This document shows positions 32,062 through 43,251 of a stretch of DNA of 64,000 nt, piece after piece. The first letter of the stretch is position 1. Each line of letters opens with the position of its first letter. This stretch comes from Argyresthia goedartella (Eukaryota; Arthropoda; Insecta; Lepidoptera; Argyresthiidae). A program made the position numbers and the translations under genes. The notes below the pieces were generated by a model, which was given only the letters and a program-made list of their open reading frames with translations, did no database searches and was not told the origin of the DNA. The stretch lies in the NCBI GenBank assembly GCA_949825045.1, contig OX463807.1:12611501-12675500 (forward strand), written 5' to 3'.

Positions 32062-34153
32062 AGTGTTTAGTTCAGTCGCAACTACGACACACGATGATGC
32101 CTAGCCTCACTTTCCAGCCTCTACAACAATGTACTGTTTCAATCCACTGCTTGGAAATGTGGCGAAATTGGTCTGTAATGGGGCCCCAAAACAATGAATA
32201 GTTAAAGAAGACAAAAAAAAATCTGGTTTGAACAGGCCAGAAAAAACTTTGTTGGTTTGTTCGTTATGGTTCTGTTGCATGTCAAGAGATGGCATATTCT
32301 TTGGATGAACGAAAGTCTTTGGCATTTCATGCCATGCCGATAAAAGATTGCGTCATGCTGTCGCGTCGGTAAAAGCGTGCATGGCTTGTGCTGTGAATAG
32401 TGGAAGATGACGGACTCTGCCAGGGGGAGCTCAAAACCTAATTAATCTAAAAAATATTTTCTGTATGATTAATTTTCTTATCTCGCAGTAGCCGTGAAAA
32501 GAACTATGTAAGGTCTCGGCCAAAAGCGCAATATATGGACGTTGAACTCACTCGCCCATCTGCTGCTCACTTTCCAGTCTCTACGTTCTATTATTATTAA
32601 TCATTTTCAAAATTCGAACCAAAAATGAACTAGAACCCCAACTAAGGAAGTAAAACCAAGTCACCTAATCACGGGAAGGCGTATCTTGAACGGGTGCTAA
32701 ATGCGAGTATTCCGTCAAACGTCAGCGTGATGGATAGAGTACATCTTCAAGGAATAAGTGCCATTAAACTTTGAGACAATTAAAATGATGTTTCGGAATG
32801 ACCCTTAGGACGCTGGGTATTGTCAAATGCCCATCTTTAAAGCGCTACACCGCTTAAAGGATACTCTTACCAAATTCCAAAAAAAGATGTTATGAATACA
32901 TTATTTTCATTCTATATTTATGTTTGAAAACATTATATGAGTATGCCAATGGGAAATAGACCAAAAAATATATGAATGCTTTTCAGATCATATACAGATG
33001 GTTCTCACCTAAAACTTGCAATTTCTTGGAATATAAAAAAAAAACATATTGACATGGTTTTTGGGTCAAAAAATATGTATCTATTCAAAATTTCAAAACT
33101 GTACGTTCGAAATTATGAAGTATTCCGTGGTTTTTGAAAAAAATAATAAAAGAACACACATTTTTCACACCCGCAGCAACTGACGTAAAACAGCATGTTT
33201 TCATGTTGCAGTGTGAACTTAATTTGTATTTCTGTTTATTTTTATATGGTTGTGTCAAAAAATGTAATCACCACGAATCGAGTTCCTAATTTTACCAATA
33301 TACGTGCCTAGTTCAGCATTTCGATATTTTTATGTAAAAATTGTAAACAATACGTTGAGTATCATTGTAATTATATCATATATTACGACACATCAGTGGA
33401 CTACTGAGGGTTTTATTAGATAAGTCAACTATGTCAGCCAAAAAAATCACGCAGTAGTCTGCAAATGTCACCCACTTTTTATTATTATTGCCAAGCTGTG
33501 CGGTACAAGTCCATCATTTTCTAAAAAAAAAATGACTAAATCAGAATAATCACGATTTGATAGAGGCTCGAAGTTCATTACCTTTTGTTAAAGTGCATAA
33601 CCTGAGCTAATGAATTTTCCCTTTTTGGTTTTAGTTCTGTAGGGACGTTGTCATATTAGCACTAATGCCGGTGTCAGATGGACGCGGTTTTATAACAGTT
33701 TGAGCGTCTAAAAGCCGGATGTGTCAATTAGTGCCCCCCTAAACTGTCAGTCTTTAGCAGCGTTAAATGGAGCCTGTATTTTAAACAAAATAACACGGCG
33801 CATTTTGAGTAGTTTCAGTGTGAACAATGTTATGTTGGACCAGGTAACTTTGTTATTTAACTTGATGGAGAGTAAATACAATTTGATTTTAGATTCAGTT
33901 AGAAGTAGTAATGTAGGCTAAGGAATGATTTTTTTAACGACGAGAATGTTGTTTAATTACTGCTTACCTTTGTGTAGCATGCGTCTCTTCCAGTGCTTTT
34001 CAAAAAACATAATCTTTGTTTGAATTGTATCTCCATGTAGCTAGACTGCATCATAAGTATGCGAGTACCTATACAACTTTATGCGATTAGTGGCCCACTA
34101 CAGCCACCACCTTTCACTACTGCTATGATTAAACTAATAAATTGTTTCATTCT
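32062..34153. other. Unassigned AT-rich sequence
   Basis: Two short blocks recur: 'ctcactttccag(c/t)ctctac' at 32108 and 32568. One frame of 66 codons (33721-33921) shows no family resemblance. No gene is supported. Confidence 0.4.
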
Positions 34154-34382
34154 ATGACGACCTCTGTGGCGAAGCGGTTGTGTCTCTGCCTACCGTGCGA
34201 GAGATCCCGGGTTTAATCCCCAGCTGGGGGAAAGAACAAAAAAACCCCGGTCTTGGATCAATCAATCAATGTTTATATTCGTGTGACGTCGTTGTTTCTG
34301 GCTCCCACGACATAGGGTATCCTGGTGTGGGCCAGAAGCAATGTATGTGCCTGTATGTAAATGTTTTTATTTATGTTTAATC
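34154..34382 (+). mobile_element. tRNA-derived SINE, family S1 (best copy)
   Basis: The head reads 'gacgacctctgtggcgaagc' with 'ctgcctaccgtgcgagagat' and a B-box-like 'gggtttaatcccc'. The body ends with 'ccagaagcaatgtatgtgcc' and a T-rich tail. The same family is at 578-794 and 36238-36418. Confidence 0.75.
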
Positions 34383-34491
34383 CAATGTCAAATATTAGGA
34401 CTATATTCTATCATTAAGTCAGATAATTATTCAGCAACTTCAAATGGTCGAACTAGGTTGTTTATACACTAGGGCAACATCGTTCATTTAA

Positions 34492-35244
34492 GCGCATTAC
34501 ATTGCTCGCTACGATCACAGTAACTTTATGCCCGGGGGAGAGCGGGTGAAACAATATTTGGTGCCAGGAGGCCAGTGTGTCTGGCAGGCTGGCTCAAAAA
34601 TTCAACTCCGAGAACTGGATGGAACTGTGTTTTTTGGAGTTTTCCCCCTTTATGGGACATTGGTGACCGGCAGTAAGTTCACTTGATTGAATTTATGCAA
34701 CGGCACATTGGAAATCTGTGAGTTTATGGTCGCCGAAAGAAACCCTAGTCAGGAATATGATGAAGAAATTCTTTGCTTTTCATTAATAAAAGAACCAACA
34801 CATTACATAATCGGTTCTGTCGGTACATGTATGACGATTAGCAGAAAATGTCTGCAATCCTACGTCTTTTTTGTGGAAACGAAACAAACAAGCCGGAATA
34901 AGAAATGATCCTTTCCGCGGGTAATGGAAATATCGCGTGACCAGGAAAGAACCTGCAGCCGATGGTTAATGGCACAAAAATCATCGTATTACCATCTGCA
35001 ACATTTTACACACATCATCTATCTGCCTGAACAAACAGAACCGCATGATTTGTACGATATTATTGTGCATTTCTTACCTGTTTTAGGTGAAAATGGTTAT
35101 AGAAGTAAAATTGTAATTGTTTATGTTTTTGTTGTGTTGATAACGAATCTGATTTTCCTTGGGGTGAATCCACTAGAAGTCTTATGCTATGCTATGCCAC
35201 TAGAAGCACTATGTAACTACTACACTTATTACCAAGATAACTAA
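34492..35244 (+). pseudogene. Long reading frame with only two TGA codons, unknown protein
   Basis: One frame stays open for about 250 codons except for TGA at 34684-34686 and 34906-34908. A first ATG is at 34528. The frame shows normal protein composition, for example 'YLVPGGQCVWQAGSKIQL', 'LNLCNGTLEICEFMVAE', 'EEILCFSLIKEPTHYI' and 'IYLPEQTEPHDLYDIIVHF', followed by a likely membrane segment 'KIVIVYVFVVLITNLIFLG' near the C-terminus (about 35108-35165). I do not recognise the family. Both stops could be TGG-to-TGA changes (Trp). It may be a recent pseudogene, a gene with stop readthrough or editing, or an exon of a host or viral-origin gene. Function is not assigned. Confidence 0.55.
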
Positions 35245-36237
35245 ACGAGATCACATTCGGACTGCATAATACTCTACATTACAATAATGGACGAAATCTT
35301 TACTATTCGCACATTACTTTATTTTGTTAAGTTAAATAATGAATTTGCTTTTTCACGATTGATTGACACCTGGTTAAGGTGATTCGAAAGCAACATATTA
35401 ATTTGCAAGCTAATGAAACATGAGCTGTATTGTTATCAGATTGCTTACTCGTCTCGTGATATGCAATTTCACTCAATGACTGGCAGTTTTCGGCGATTGC
35501 GGTGAGAGACAAAGAACTCTTCTATTATTTTGTGGCTAGAGAACCTACTTCATGAACGTATAGGATGTAACACTGAGCAACTTTTACTGTTTTGATCACA
35601 GCAACGTAATTTTTCAATTCTCCACACGTGGGTCGAGCGGTCGACCGATAACAGTATGGAGAAATTGTGTTTGTTGGAAGGCACCTTGGTATGGTACTGA
35701 GATATACTTCTAAACTTCTTTTATTATGATAGGTATCGTATTTTTCTGTGAGGTGCAAATGTAAACAAATCCAGATGAAAATATACGGTGTAAAGGGTGT
35801 AGTGTATAGAGTATGCAACTTTATTTTTCGCGTCTCCCCAGCGGTCAGCCGATTTTCATGGAGATTAAGAACAGTAAAGTTTCTCTGACCACATTGGTTG
35901 TGAAAGTTATTGAGAATTGCTTCCTCGACATTAGGGGTTGTCGAAATTTGACTTCATCTTTCTGTTACACCACGTTTTGTGGCCGTGTTATACAGTAAGA
36001 GCGACTGCCACCAGACTTGATAGCCGCTAAATGCAATTTAAGTACAACACGTTCAAGATACGAAGTCAATCAAGGCCTGTTAGCCAGGTTCCCACTTAAA
36101 ATAGCCGTATTGTATTTAGCGGCTGACAAAAGTCCGATGCAAGTCGCCTTATGTAACGGAAATATCTAGTATAGGATGGGCTGCGTGCTTATATAGAACA
36201 AGCTGATGCCCGCACTTCATCTGCGTATTCCTAGGAA
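35245..36237. other. Unassigned sequence
   Basis: A 61-codon ATG frame at 35813-35998 ('PIFMEIKNSKVSLTTLVVK') has no recognisable family. Nothing else was noted. Confidence 0.4.
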
Positions 36238-36418
36238 TACAACATTCACATAAACATTTACATACGGGCACATATATTGCTTCTGGCCCCACATTACCCA
36301 CATATAAACATCCAAGACCTGGGGATAATTTTATTGTTTTCTTTATCTAACCCAGAACCTCTCGCATGGTAGGCAGAGCCACCACCGCAGCGCCACAGAA
36401 GTCGTCAAGAGAAAGTAT
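36238..36418 (-). mobile_element. tRNA-derived SINE, family S1
   Basis: The minus strand carries the same head ('ctgcctaccatgcgagaggt') and tail ('ccagaagcaatatatgtgcc') as 34154-34382. The B box is worn. Confidence 0.65.
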
Positions 36419-36892
36419 CATTTACCGAGATAACGTTACCCTCCTTCTGGCGCAGTCGGATAAAAAGTAATCTATATGTTAATCTAGCTCATAAACTAAA
36501 TCTGTGCAAAATGTCATTCAAATCCAAAAAAAATTCAAGGTACAAACCATTCCACATTTATAATATTTGTTGGATGTAGGCTGGCCCAGTAATGTTCGTT
36601 TTGCTCTGTACCTACTATATCAACCTATACTAAGCCCTTCTCCATACCACAATCAACATTGTGCTTGAACTATGAACAAAGCAAACGTTTCGCATTTAGT
36701 AGGCTTTTCCACAGGTTATACATATTAATTACTTAATTTCGCGGGCTTTGTGTGATACATCATTGGAGGCGCTGCCGTGGAAGAATGCGGCCTCGCTTCA
36801 TTGCGGATAAGTATTTATTGAAATGAATATATTGTTTTGGTTATACCAAAATTTGGTGAACTCTTATTACTCCTGTAACTGTTTATATACTC

Positions 36893-36970
36893 TTCCGTGG
36901 TTTAGTGTTTTCAAGCTTGCTTCTCATGCAGGAGATTCAGATTCGAATCCGGTACTGACCGGTAATTTAT
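36893..36970 (+). mobile_element. tRNA-derived SINE head, family S3
   Basis: 'tccgtggtttagtg' is followed 35 bases later by a clean B-box-like 'agattcgaatcc'. The start equals the block at 63970-64000 ('ctccgtggtataatgg'). The body is not recognised. Confidence 0.5.
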
Positions 36971-37003
36971 CAGTTATCACAATTTAGGACGTTCCGATCC
37001 CGG

Positions 37004-37265
37004 CTACCATCTCTTCTTGGTAGTATTACTCGCGCCATGAATTAAGAGCGATGGGCGACGTTGGCGGGAGATACTGCGCATGTGTACAGGTATTGAAAAG
37101 TGACTACTGCGCATTAAAGGCCACCGCTCATAACTCGTGGCGCGAGGTATAGTAGCCGTAAAAAACCCTTCAATCAACCAGCACTTCGCCATCGTGGAGT
37201 ATGGCTTACTCTTACTCATATCCAGGCAAAGGCATGCGACCCTCGAGGGAGACATTCATGGGCTG
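37004..37265 (-). repeat. Interspersed repeat with RTE-leader-like motif
   Basis: On the minus strand 'ccatactccacgatggcgaa' and 'gtgctggttgattgaagggt' resemble the 'ccacgctggccaagtgcggg' block I associate with moth repeats. No coding function is claimed for the 83-codon frame. Confidence 0.4.
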
Positions 37266-37343
37266 CATTTATTTATTTATATTATTTTACTCGTACTCGT
37301 GTAGTACTCGTAGATACTTAGGAGGTTAGGTTTGGAATCAGGT

Positions 37344-37389
37344 AATATCTTGTCATTCCCACTTGCAAATATCTTGTCATTCCCACTTG
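37344..37389 (+). repeat. Tandem duplication, 2 x ~24 bases
   Basis: 'aatatcttgtcattcccact' occurs twice in a row. Confidence 0.8.
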
Positions 37390-37449
37390 TAACCTTCCTA
37401 GGAATTGGCGTTGGGCAACTTCGGCAACAACAGGCACCTTAAAGTAAGT

Positions 37450-37625
37450 TGACGACCGGTTTAGCCTGGCGGGTAGTGACTCTGCCTACGAAGCTGACGG
37501 TCCTGATGGGTTTGATTCCCGGTAAGGGCAAATATTTTTCTTAGTCTTGGATGTTTTCTATGTATTTACATAAGTATTATATATTTCGATTTGTGTAAGA
37601 TTGTCGTCTAATATTTATCATTGAA
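37450..37625 (+). mobile_element. tRNA-derived SINE, family S2
   Basis: It shares 'ctgcctacgaagc', a worn B box 'gggtttgattccc', 'agggcaaatattt' and 'attgtcgtctaatat' with 2105-2325. Confidence 0.65.
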
Positions 37626-38037
37626 AAAAAGTTTTAAATTCGCACCCTCGGCATCAAAACAATTTGAGTATAATATTGGTAGGGTAGGTTACTTAACTAA
37701 CCATTAGAAGCTGCCACAAAGTCACTAATTTGACTTCCTGGAGCTGAATAAAAACATGCAACGAACGATATCGCGACGGGCGACCCTAAACTGGCGTTTC
37801 ATGCAAACTTGAAATACAGGCCGTAATGGAAAGTTGTAGTCAAATTCTTAGGGATTATTTAGGGTTCTGATAAAATTTCACTTTGAATACGACTCGATTG
37901 TAGCAATTTATTTGTGATATACCCATAGGTGTTGGCCCGAGCAGGCGACCGATTAGTTATTATATCATATTACAAGCTGCTACGTCGTTTTCATGTCTTT
38001 TGGAGTGGTTTAAATTAATGCCCCCAACAACTCAACT

Positions 38038-38129
38038 CTGTATGTCAAAATATCAGCTGTCCTATTTCGCTATAGACCTACAAATCTGTATGTCAAAATA
38101 TCAGCAGTCCTGTTTCGCTTTAGGCCTAC
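38038..38129 (+). repeat. Tandem duplication, 2 x 48 bases
   Basis: 'ctgtatgtcaaaatatcagc' at 38038 and 38086, with 'tttcgct' and 'cctac' repeated at the same offsets. A few substitutions separate the two units. Confidence 0.85.
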
Positions 38130-38217
38130 TCGCATTATGACTAGACTTAATGCGACTTAGTCAATCTACGCTTTAGGTATACCCGACGTAAAGGTCTTTA
38201 ACCACTTACCTCCCATG

Positions 38218-38330
38218 GTATTTCTAGAAATATTATTTCTGTTATAGGTTTTGAATTTTATTACCATGGCATAGGATTATGAATCGCGATGCCTCGCATA
38301 GGCGCGCGACGTGAGTTGAGACTATGGGTC
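38218..38330 (+). repeat. Dispersed repeat C, copy 1
   Basis: The blocks 'atttctagaaat', 'gttataggtttt', 'attttattaccatggcata' and 'atcgcgatgcctc' are shared with 48836-48930 (plus) and, partly, 59775-59850 (minus). Confidence 0.75.
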
Positions 38331-38541
38331 TTACCACATCAAATAAACTCCTGTTATATTATTATACATTTGTTTTGAACAGAAAAAATTATATATGTAT
38401 ATAAAAATGGATTTGACGTTTGTTTTGACGTTACTTTATGTTTGTACAATATTTTTTGTAGGAACACGGTACAAAGGGGATTGAACATTTTTGTATGGAG
38501 AGTGTACCAGGATCATGCCATCTGCATTTTTTTTAATTGTT

Positions 38542-38574
38542 TAAATTTAATTTAATTTAATTTAAACAATTTGC
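38542..38574. repeat. AT palindrome
   Basis: 'attgtttaaatttaattt' followed by its reverse complement gives a near-perfect palindrome of about 33 bases. It abuts repeat B. Confidence 0.7.
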
Positions 38575-38695
38575 GTAAATCGATAGTCCACATCAATACA
38601 AACATAAAGTCCAGATTATTAAAATCTCGAAAAACTTCACGTTTCCGAGTTATAAGCTGTCAAAGATGTACAAGTGGCGCCACAGATTTTCTTAT
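38575..38695 (-). repeat. Dispersed repeat B, copy 1
   Basis: Its reverse complement matches 40358-40472: 'gcgccacttgt', 'cttataactc', 'aaacgtga', 'cgagatttt' and 'tgtattgatgtg' occur in order. The copies are in opposite orientation, 1.7 kb apart. Confidence 0.75.
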
Positions 38696-39059
38696 TTTGT
38701 TTTTTATTTAAGTATATTAATAATTAATACCTTAATACATCCTCAATAAAATAACCTCTATATTGATTTTACCTGCTTCTTCATTCCCATGGATTCCATT
38801 CTACATATCTGCATTAATTTAATTACAAACGGAATGATTATGGTTTCTACACTTTCATGGCATCTACTTAGATAGTTTCACATTTTGCTAGTTATTATTA
38901 TCATAAAGTAAAAGGAATTTATTTTCAATTATTCCTTTGCTACTTAAAATAAAATACCATTACAAGATAAATGTTGTATGTTAACCTGTCACAGTGCGAC
39001 TCTTTACGAACATGTATATATTTTTTATATTTTTTTAATATTAATATATATTACAATAA
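38696..39059. other. Unassigned AT-rich sequence
   Basis: Nothing recognised. Confidence 0.4.
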
Positions 39060-39185
39060 ATAAATAATACACCGTTACGTACGTCCCTATTGAGGGGCAC
39101 AGGCCTTTACCCGGATCCGAGTAATATTCAGCCATATTCCACCATTCAGCTCAGTGCGGGTTGAAGGAGGGGTGTCGGGTTAGTG
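39060..39185 (-). mobile_element. RTE-type LINE 3' end
   Basis: The minus strand has 'aaaggcctgtgcccctcaat' and 'agggacgtacgtaac', then an A/T-rich tail, close to the usual RTE 3' terminus. The coding part is not recognisable. Confidence 0.5.
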
Positions 39186-40357
39186 AAATATTACAAAAGA
39201 ACAATGGACATTATAGATCTGCATTTTCATGCACGTAAGAACGTCGGTTGACTTAACATCTACTACTCACAGTCAGATACGTCATTGGAATTAGGGAGGG
39301 AACCATACATGGATAACTCGGGAGTATGATACATTTGACGTCAATCATTTCCTAATTATATCCCAGAGACAAGATTGCACGTCACTAGGGAAAGCGCGGA
39401 GAGGTGCAGGCGCCAAAACCCTAAACCTGTCATGGGCCTATTTGTATTGGTCGAGTAGTGAGAGTATTATCTACCAATGAAACGACTGAACAGTAACTTT
39501 AACGAAAATGGAGGAAAAGAAAACGCTTGCGCACGCGAGATGACGAAAAGGTTTGCCCCGCCCACCCGCTTGCCGCCTCGCTCGCTATGACTTCAAAGGA
39601 TAGGACTGCCCCCCGCTACTAGCAGTAAATGATGCGCCCCTCCACTTTATTTAAATGCGCGTTACCACTGGATCTATGTATTTTATCGTTATTTACCTCT
39701 AATTGAATATGAACAACGTTAAAAATCTATATTAAAGAGGCTGTCGTAACTAAAATACCGCGCCATGCTGATTTTTTTTTTGTTGGAGGGGAAAAAAATG
39801 TAATTACCCACGCCCAGGAGTCAGACCTCCCTGCTATTTCCGGGTCCCCACATATTGAGCGGGCATCAGCTCGTGTGCTATACGGACTAAAAACAACCCC
39901 TTTGTGTTTACAGTTATCTTACTAAGAATTAACTATGAGCCGTGGGCCACGCCTTGCTGACATAAATCTTGTATGTATATATGTGTGAATCAGTGGTGGG
40001 GTGCGTTATTTTAACTAGACAAGCTCTTACATCAACTGTGTCATCTCATGCCCGCCAGCCACAATAAAAAGGAACCATCCGGAACAAAATTTACTATTTC
40101 ATTTCAAATCGAGTTTATACACTCATAGGACAAGCTTAATCTAGTTGACCGTGCATACTTTGTTTTCGGGTCTCATAATAGATTTCTTCTAATGAGCAGA
40201 GCAAACACCGCTTCTGAGAAATACCTACCCTCCACGACTGAGGAAATACAAAGAATGTGAGAGGTTTTAGAGAGGATTATTTAATTTAATGCATTTCAGC
40301 ATTTAAAATCATTTATCAAAAAAAAAAAAACTGTTAAAACGAAAAACAAAACATGTT
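39186..40357. other. Unassigned sequence
   Basis: A more GC-rich stretch lies at 39380-39620. No gene, SINE head or repeat partner was found. Confidence 0.4.
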
Positions 40358-40472
40358 GCGCCACTTGTTCATCTTTTATAGGTCATAACTCAAAAACGTG
40401 ACGCTTTACGAGATTTTGCCCATCTACACTTTAAGTATGTATTGATGTGATCTATCGATTTCTGAAAGTTAA
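40358..40472 (+). repeat. Dispersed repeat B, copy 2
   Basis: Inverted partner of 38575-38695 (see there). Poly-A runs flank it (40321-40330, 40490-40500). Confidence 0.75.
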
Positions 40473-41324
40473 TGCGTGGCCACCATTTTGAAAAAAAAAA
40501 ACAAAACAAAATGCTGGATGCCAGCTGGCACAAAATATAAAATGCCATTTGTGGTTTGTTTGTTTAGGCATTACGAATACAGTAACAATACAGTTAAAGG
40601 TGTAGCGATGACATTACCAAAACCTGGGTTCGATTGGCACAGGACCGGATAAGTTGACACAAAAAGGAGGAGACTTATACCCAGCTGTGGGCGGAAACAA
40701 GTTGTCGATGATGACGATCAGAAAAGCACGTAGTGACTTTCTGATACATCCTGTATGCATAGGCAACACAAATACAGTTAACAATGTTACATGAAAGCTC
40801 ACCTAGCCATTTCGGAGTTAGTGATCGAAAGTTCCGGATCATTAAAGCGCTAGTTTATGGTCGGGGTTATGCAATACCTGATGTGGAATTCACAAATTTC
40901 ATTAATTCGTTCTCAACTACCAGTATTCGTAGCTTTCTGAGGGCTCGCGAGAGTTTTAACATAATTAGTAGGTAAAAAATATTCCAAAATATAACTATTG
41001 TTACAATATGATTAAAAGCAGTTAACGATTCGGCCAACCTCGGAAATTGTCGTGAATCCCTCATCTCTAACTAGAGAGAGAGATAGATCGGATTTAGGCG
41101 ATGATATTCGAGAAAAGCCAAATCTTTAACTCATTTTAATCGTATTATACGCATTAAATTTTGTTTTACTTACGATTTACTAAATTTAAGGAACAAATCC
41201 TGTGATTATGTAATCAATTTTTATACCGAATTTAGTTTCTTCACAGATTTTACAATAATAATTTCAACAGATGGCGTTAGTAGTAGGTCGTTAGCATTGA
41301 AATTCATACAAAATATTTTAAATT
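40473..41324. other. Unassigned sequence
   Basis: Only short frames occur. No family resemblance was recognised. Confidence 0.4.
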
Positions 41325-41990
41325 TTATCTTTTAAGGGTTCCGTACCTTAAAAACCGGCCAAGTGCGAGTCGGACTCGCGCACGAAGGGTTCCGTACCAC
41401 CGTAGAATGGTAGGGAAGGTGTGGAGTGAATAGTTTTGATTTTTGCATAGCAAAAGGTTGGTTACAAAATTATTGGTGCGGCTATTTCCACACTCCATGT
41501 ACATAACCAGGTGCATTCATAAGTATGTATGTGGTATTGAAATTATTGTTGTATGGGCTCCCCCCTTAAAATTTTGTTTATTCCCTTTTTCAGTTTTTGT
41601 TATTATAGCGGCAACAGAAATACATCATCTGTGAAAATTGCAACGGTCTAACTATCACGGTTCATGAGATACAGCCTGGTGACAGACGGACCGACTGACA
41701 GCGAAAGTATAATTTGAAACCTCCTTTTTGTTCAAGGCCCAACCCAAAGAGGTTTGGATGCGAGATGCGTGTTGTGAACTTTTTTGCCAATTTTTTTTGG
41801 TGTTTTTGAAAGGCGCTTAGCACTTTTTTTTGGCGCCACTTACTTTGCAAATGTTACTCAAGTTTTGCCTGAATCGAGAAGGTTTTTGGGTTCCGTACCC
41901 GAAGTGTGCCAAACGGGACCCTATTACCAAGCCTCCACTGTCCATCTGTCCCTCTGTCACCAGGCTCTACCGGATCAACCACAATAGGTA
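41325..41990. mobile_element. Lepidopteran interspersed repeat ('GGGTTCCGTACC' type)
   Basis: The block holds 'gggttccgtacc' twice (41337, 41388), 'gccaagtgcgagtcggactc', then 'ggtgacagacggac' and, inverted at the right end, 'ttccgtacccgaagtg' and 'aaacgggaccctatta'. Short inverted matches join the two ends ('acggttcatgagatacag', 'cagcctggtgacaga' versus 'tctgtcaccaggct'). I know such sequence as a very common non-autonomous repeat of moths and butterflies; whether it is a MITE or Helitron type cannot be settled here. Confidence 0.6.
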
Positions 41991-42282
41991 GAGAGCTGAA
42001 ATTTTTACAAATGGTGTATTTCTATTGCCGCTATAACAACAATTAATTAATAAAAGTAGTACCCATATAAGAGATTATTTGCATGACCATTTTCCTAGCC
42101 ATTTTCTTTTATTTGTTTATCGGTGAATTAAATTCGATTCTCCCGATATAAACAGAAAATATATATACTTAATTAAGGGTATTGAGATTTTTGCTTAGTT
42201 GTTAGTCATTGTAACATTAATAATAGCTCTTAAGAATTATAATATATATACTTTTTTATATGAGTTCAACACTGACCTACTA

Positions 42283-42452
42283 TTTTTAATGTTTCGATAT
42301 ACGGCCTTGAATGCAGTCCTACCTTGTATTTAGTATTTTATTATTAGGAATTAAAAGTTATACTCGTACAAAATACTGTAGTTTTACGTTTTTCCGTGTA
42401 TAGAACCCTTCGTGTACGGGTCTGAGGTCCTACTGACCAGTTTCATTTGACT
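42283..42452 (+). repeat. Dispersed repeat A, copy 2
   Basis: Partner of 115-305 (see there). Confidence 0.7.
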
Positions 42453-42945
42453 TGAATAAGACTTCAATGATATTCGCGGAAACTAAACATAAAATTATAT
42501 CATTTTGTAAAATATTCGCCGGATTGTAGCTTAGTGTATGTAAATTGTGGTCATAGCACGAGGATTGGGAGGGTTTAACGGCTACAAATAACAATCATTT
42601 AAAAACTATGTAATATCAGCTTTGTCAAAAAAGGGATATAACAATAGTGAAGATTATTTAAATGACGATACTATGTGGTATTAATTTAACTCAACACAGA
42701 ACTTGCTGTTAATAATATTGTAATTATTTATTCCTGCTTTATATTTTTAATAATTAATATTGTAATATTTGGATCAGTTTACAACCAAATTTAAAAGATA
42801 TTTAAAAAACAATCTGTGGGGGTTTCTTCGCCCTTCTTTCCCACAGTGGTCCAATGTGCATCTATGTTTGCATTTGCTTACGCTTGGTGGCGCTGGCTTA
42901 GTTGGAGGCAAAGAGATTTATTAATCTGAGATTGATGATGATCTT
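42453..42945. other. Unassigned AT-rich sequence
   Basis: Nothing recognised. Confidence 0.4.
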
Positions 42946-42946
42946 T

Positions 42947-42990
42947 AAAATACATTTGATACACATGATCTTTAAAATACATTTGATACT
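42947..42990 (+). repeat. Tandem duplication, 2 x ~22 bases
   Basis: 'atgatctttaaaatacattt' followed by 'gatac' occurs twice in a row. Confidence 0.8.
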
Positions 42991-43039
42991 GGCAAAATTA
43001 TGTCTCTCTCGGTGTAGGAGTGTTAATCTCAAATGAGTT

Positions 43040-43112
43040 TAACACGAGGTTTTGAGATTAGGTGCCAATGGTTTGATCTTTAAGTTACGGGTTCGAATCC
43101 ACGTACGGACAT
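43040..43112 (+). mobile_element. Possible tRNA-like SINE head
   Basis: A clean B-box-like 'gggttcgaatcc' at 43088 is preceded by 'taggtgccaatgg'. The A box is poor and no second copy is seen. Confidence 0.35.
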
Positions 43113-43162
43113 AATATTAAGTTTTATTAAGTTTTCTTGTTTGATGGAACAGAATCCTTCGT

Positions 43163-43251
43163 GTGCGAGTCCAACTCGCACTTGAACAAATATTATTAAA
43201 AAAACGTTCAAGTGCGAGTTGGACTCACTCGCACTTGAACGTTTTTTTAAT
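43163..43251. repeat. Compound perfect hairpins
   Basis: A 19-base palindrome (43163-43181, 'gtgcgagtccaactcgcac') is followed by a hairpin with two perfect 25-base arms (43195-43219 and 43227-43251) and a 7-base loop. Both use the same 'gtgcgagt' core, so they come from one sequence copied in both orientations. Confidence 0.9.

Noticed and set aside
34154..34240. Functional tRNA gene
   Set aside because: Only boxes and partial head similarity; the cloverleaf does not close and the sequence continues into a repeated SINE body. The same holds at 578, 2105, 36238, 36893, 37450 and 43040.
34492..35244. Selenoprotein
   Set aside because: The two TGA codons suggest it, but no SECIS-like structure was recognised and moths are reported to lack selenoproteins.
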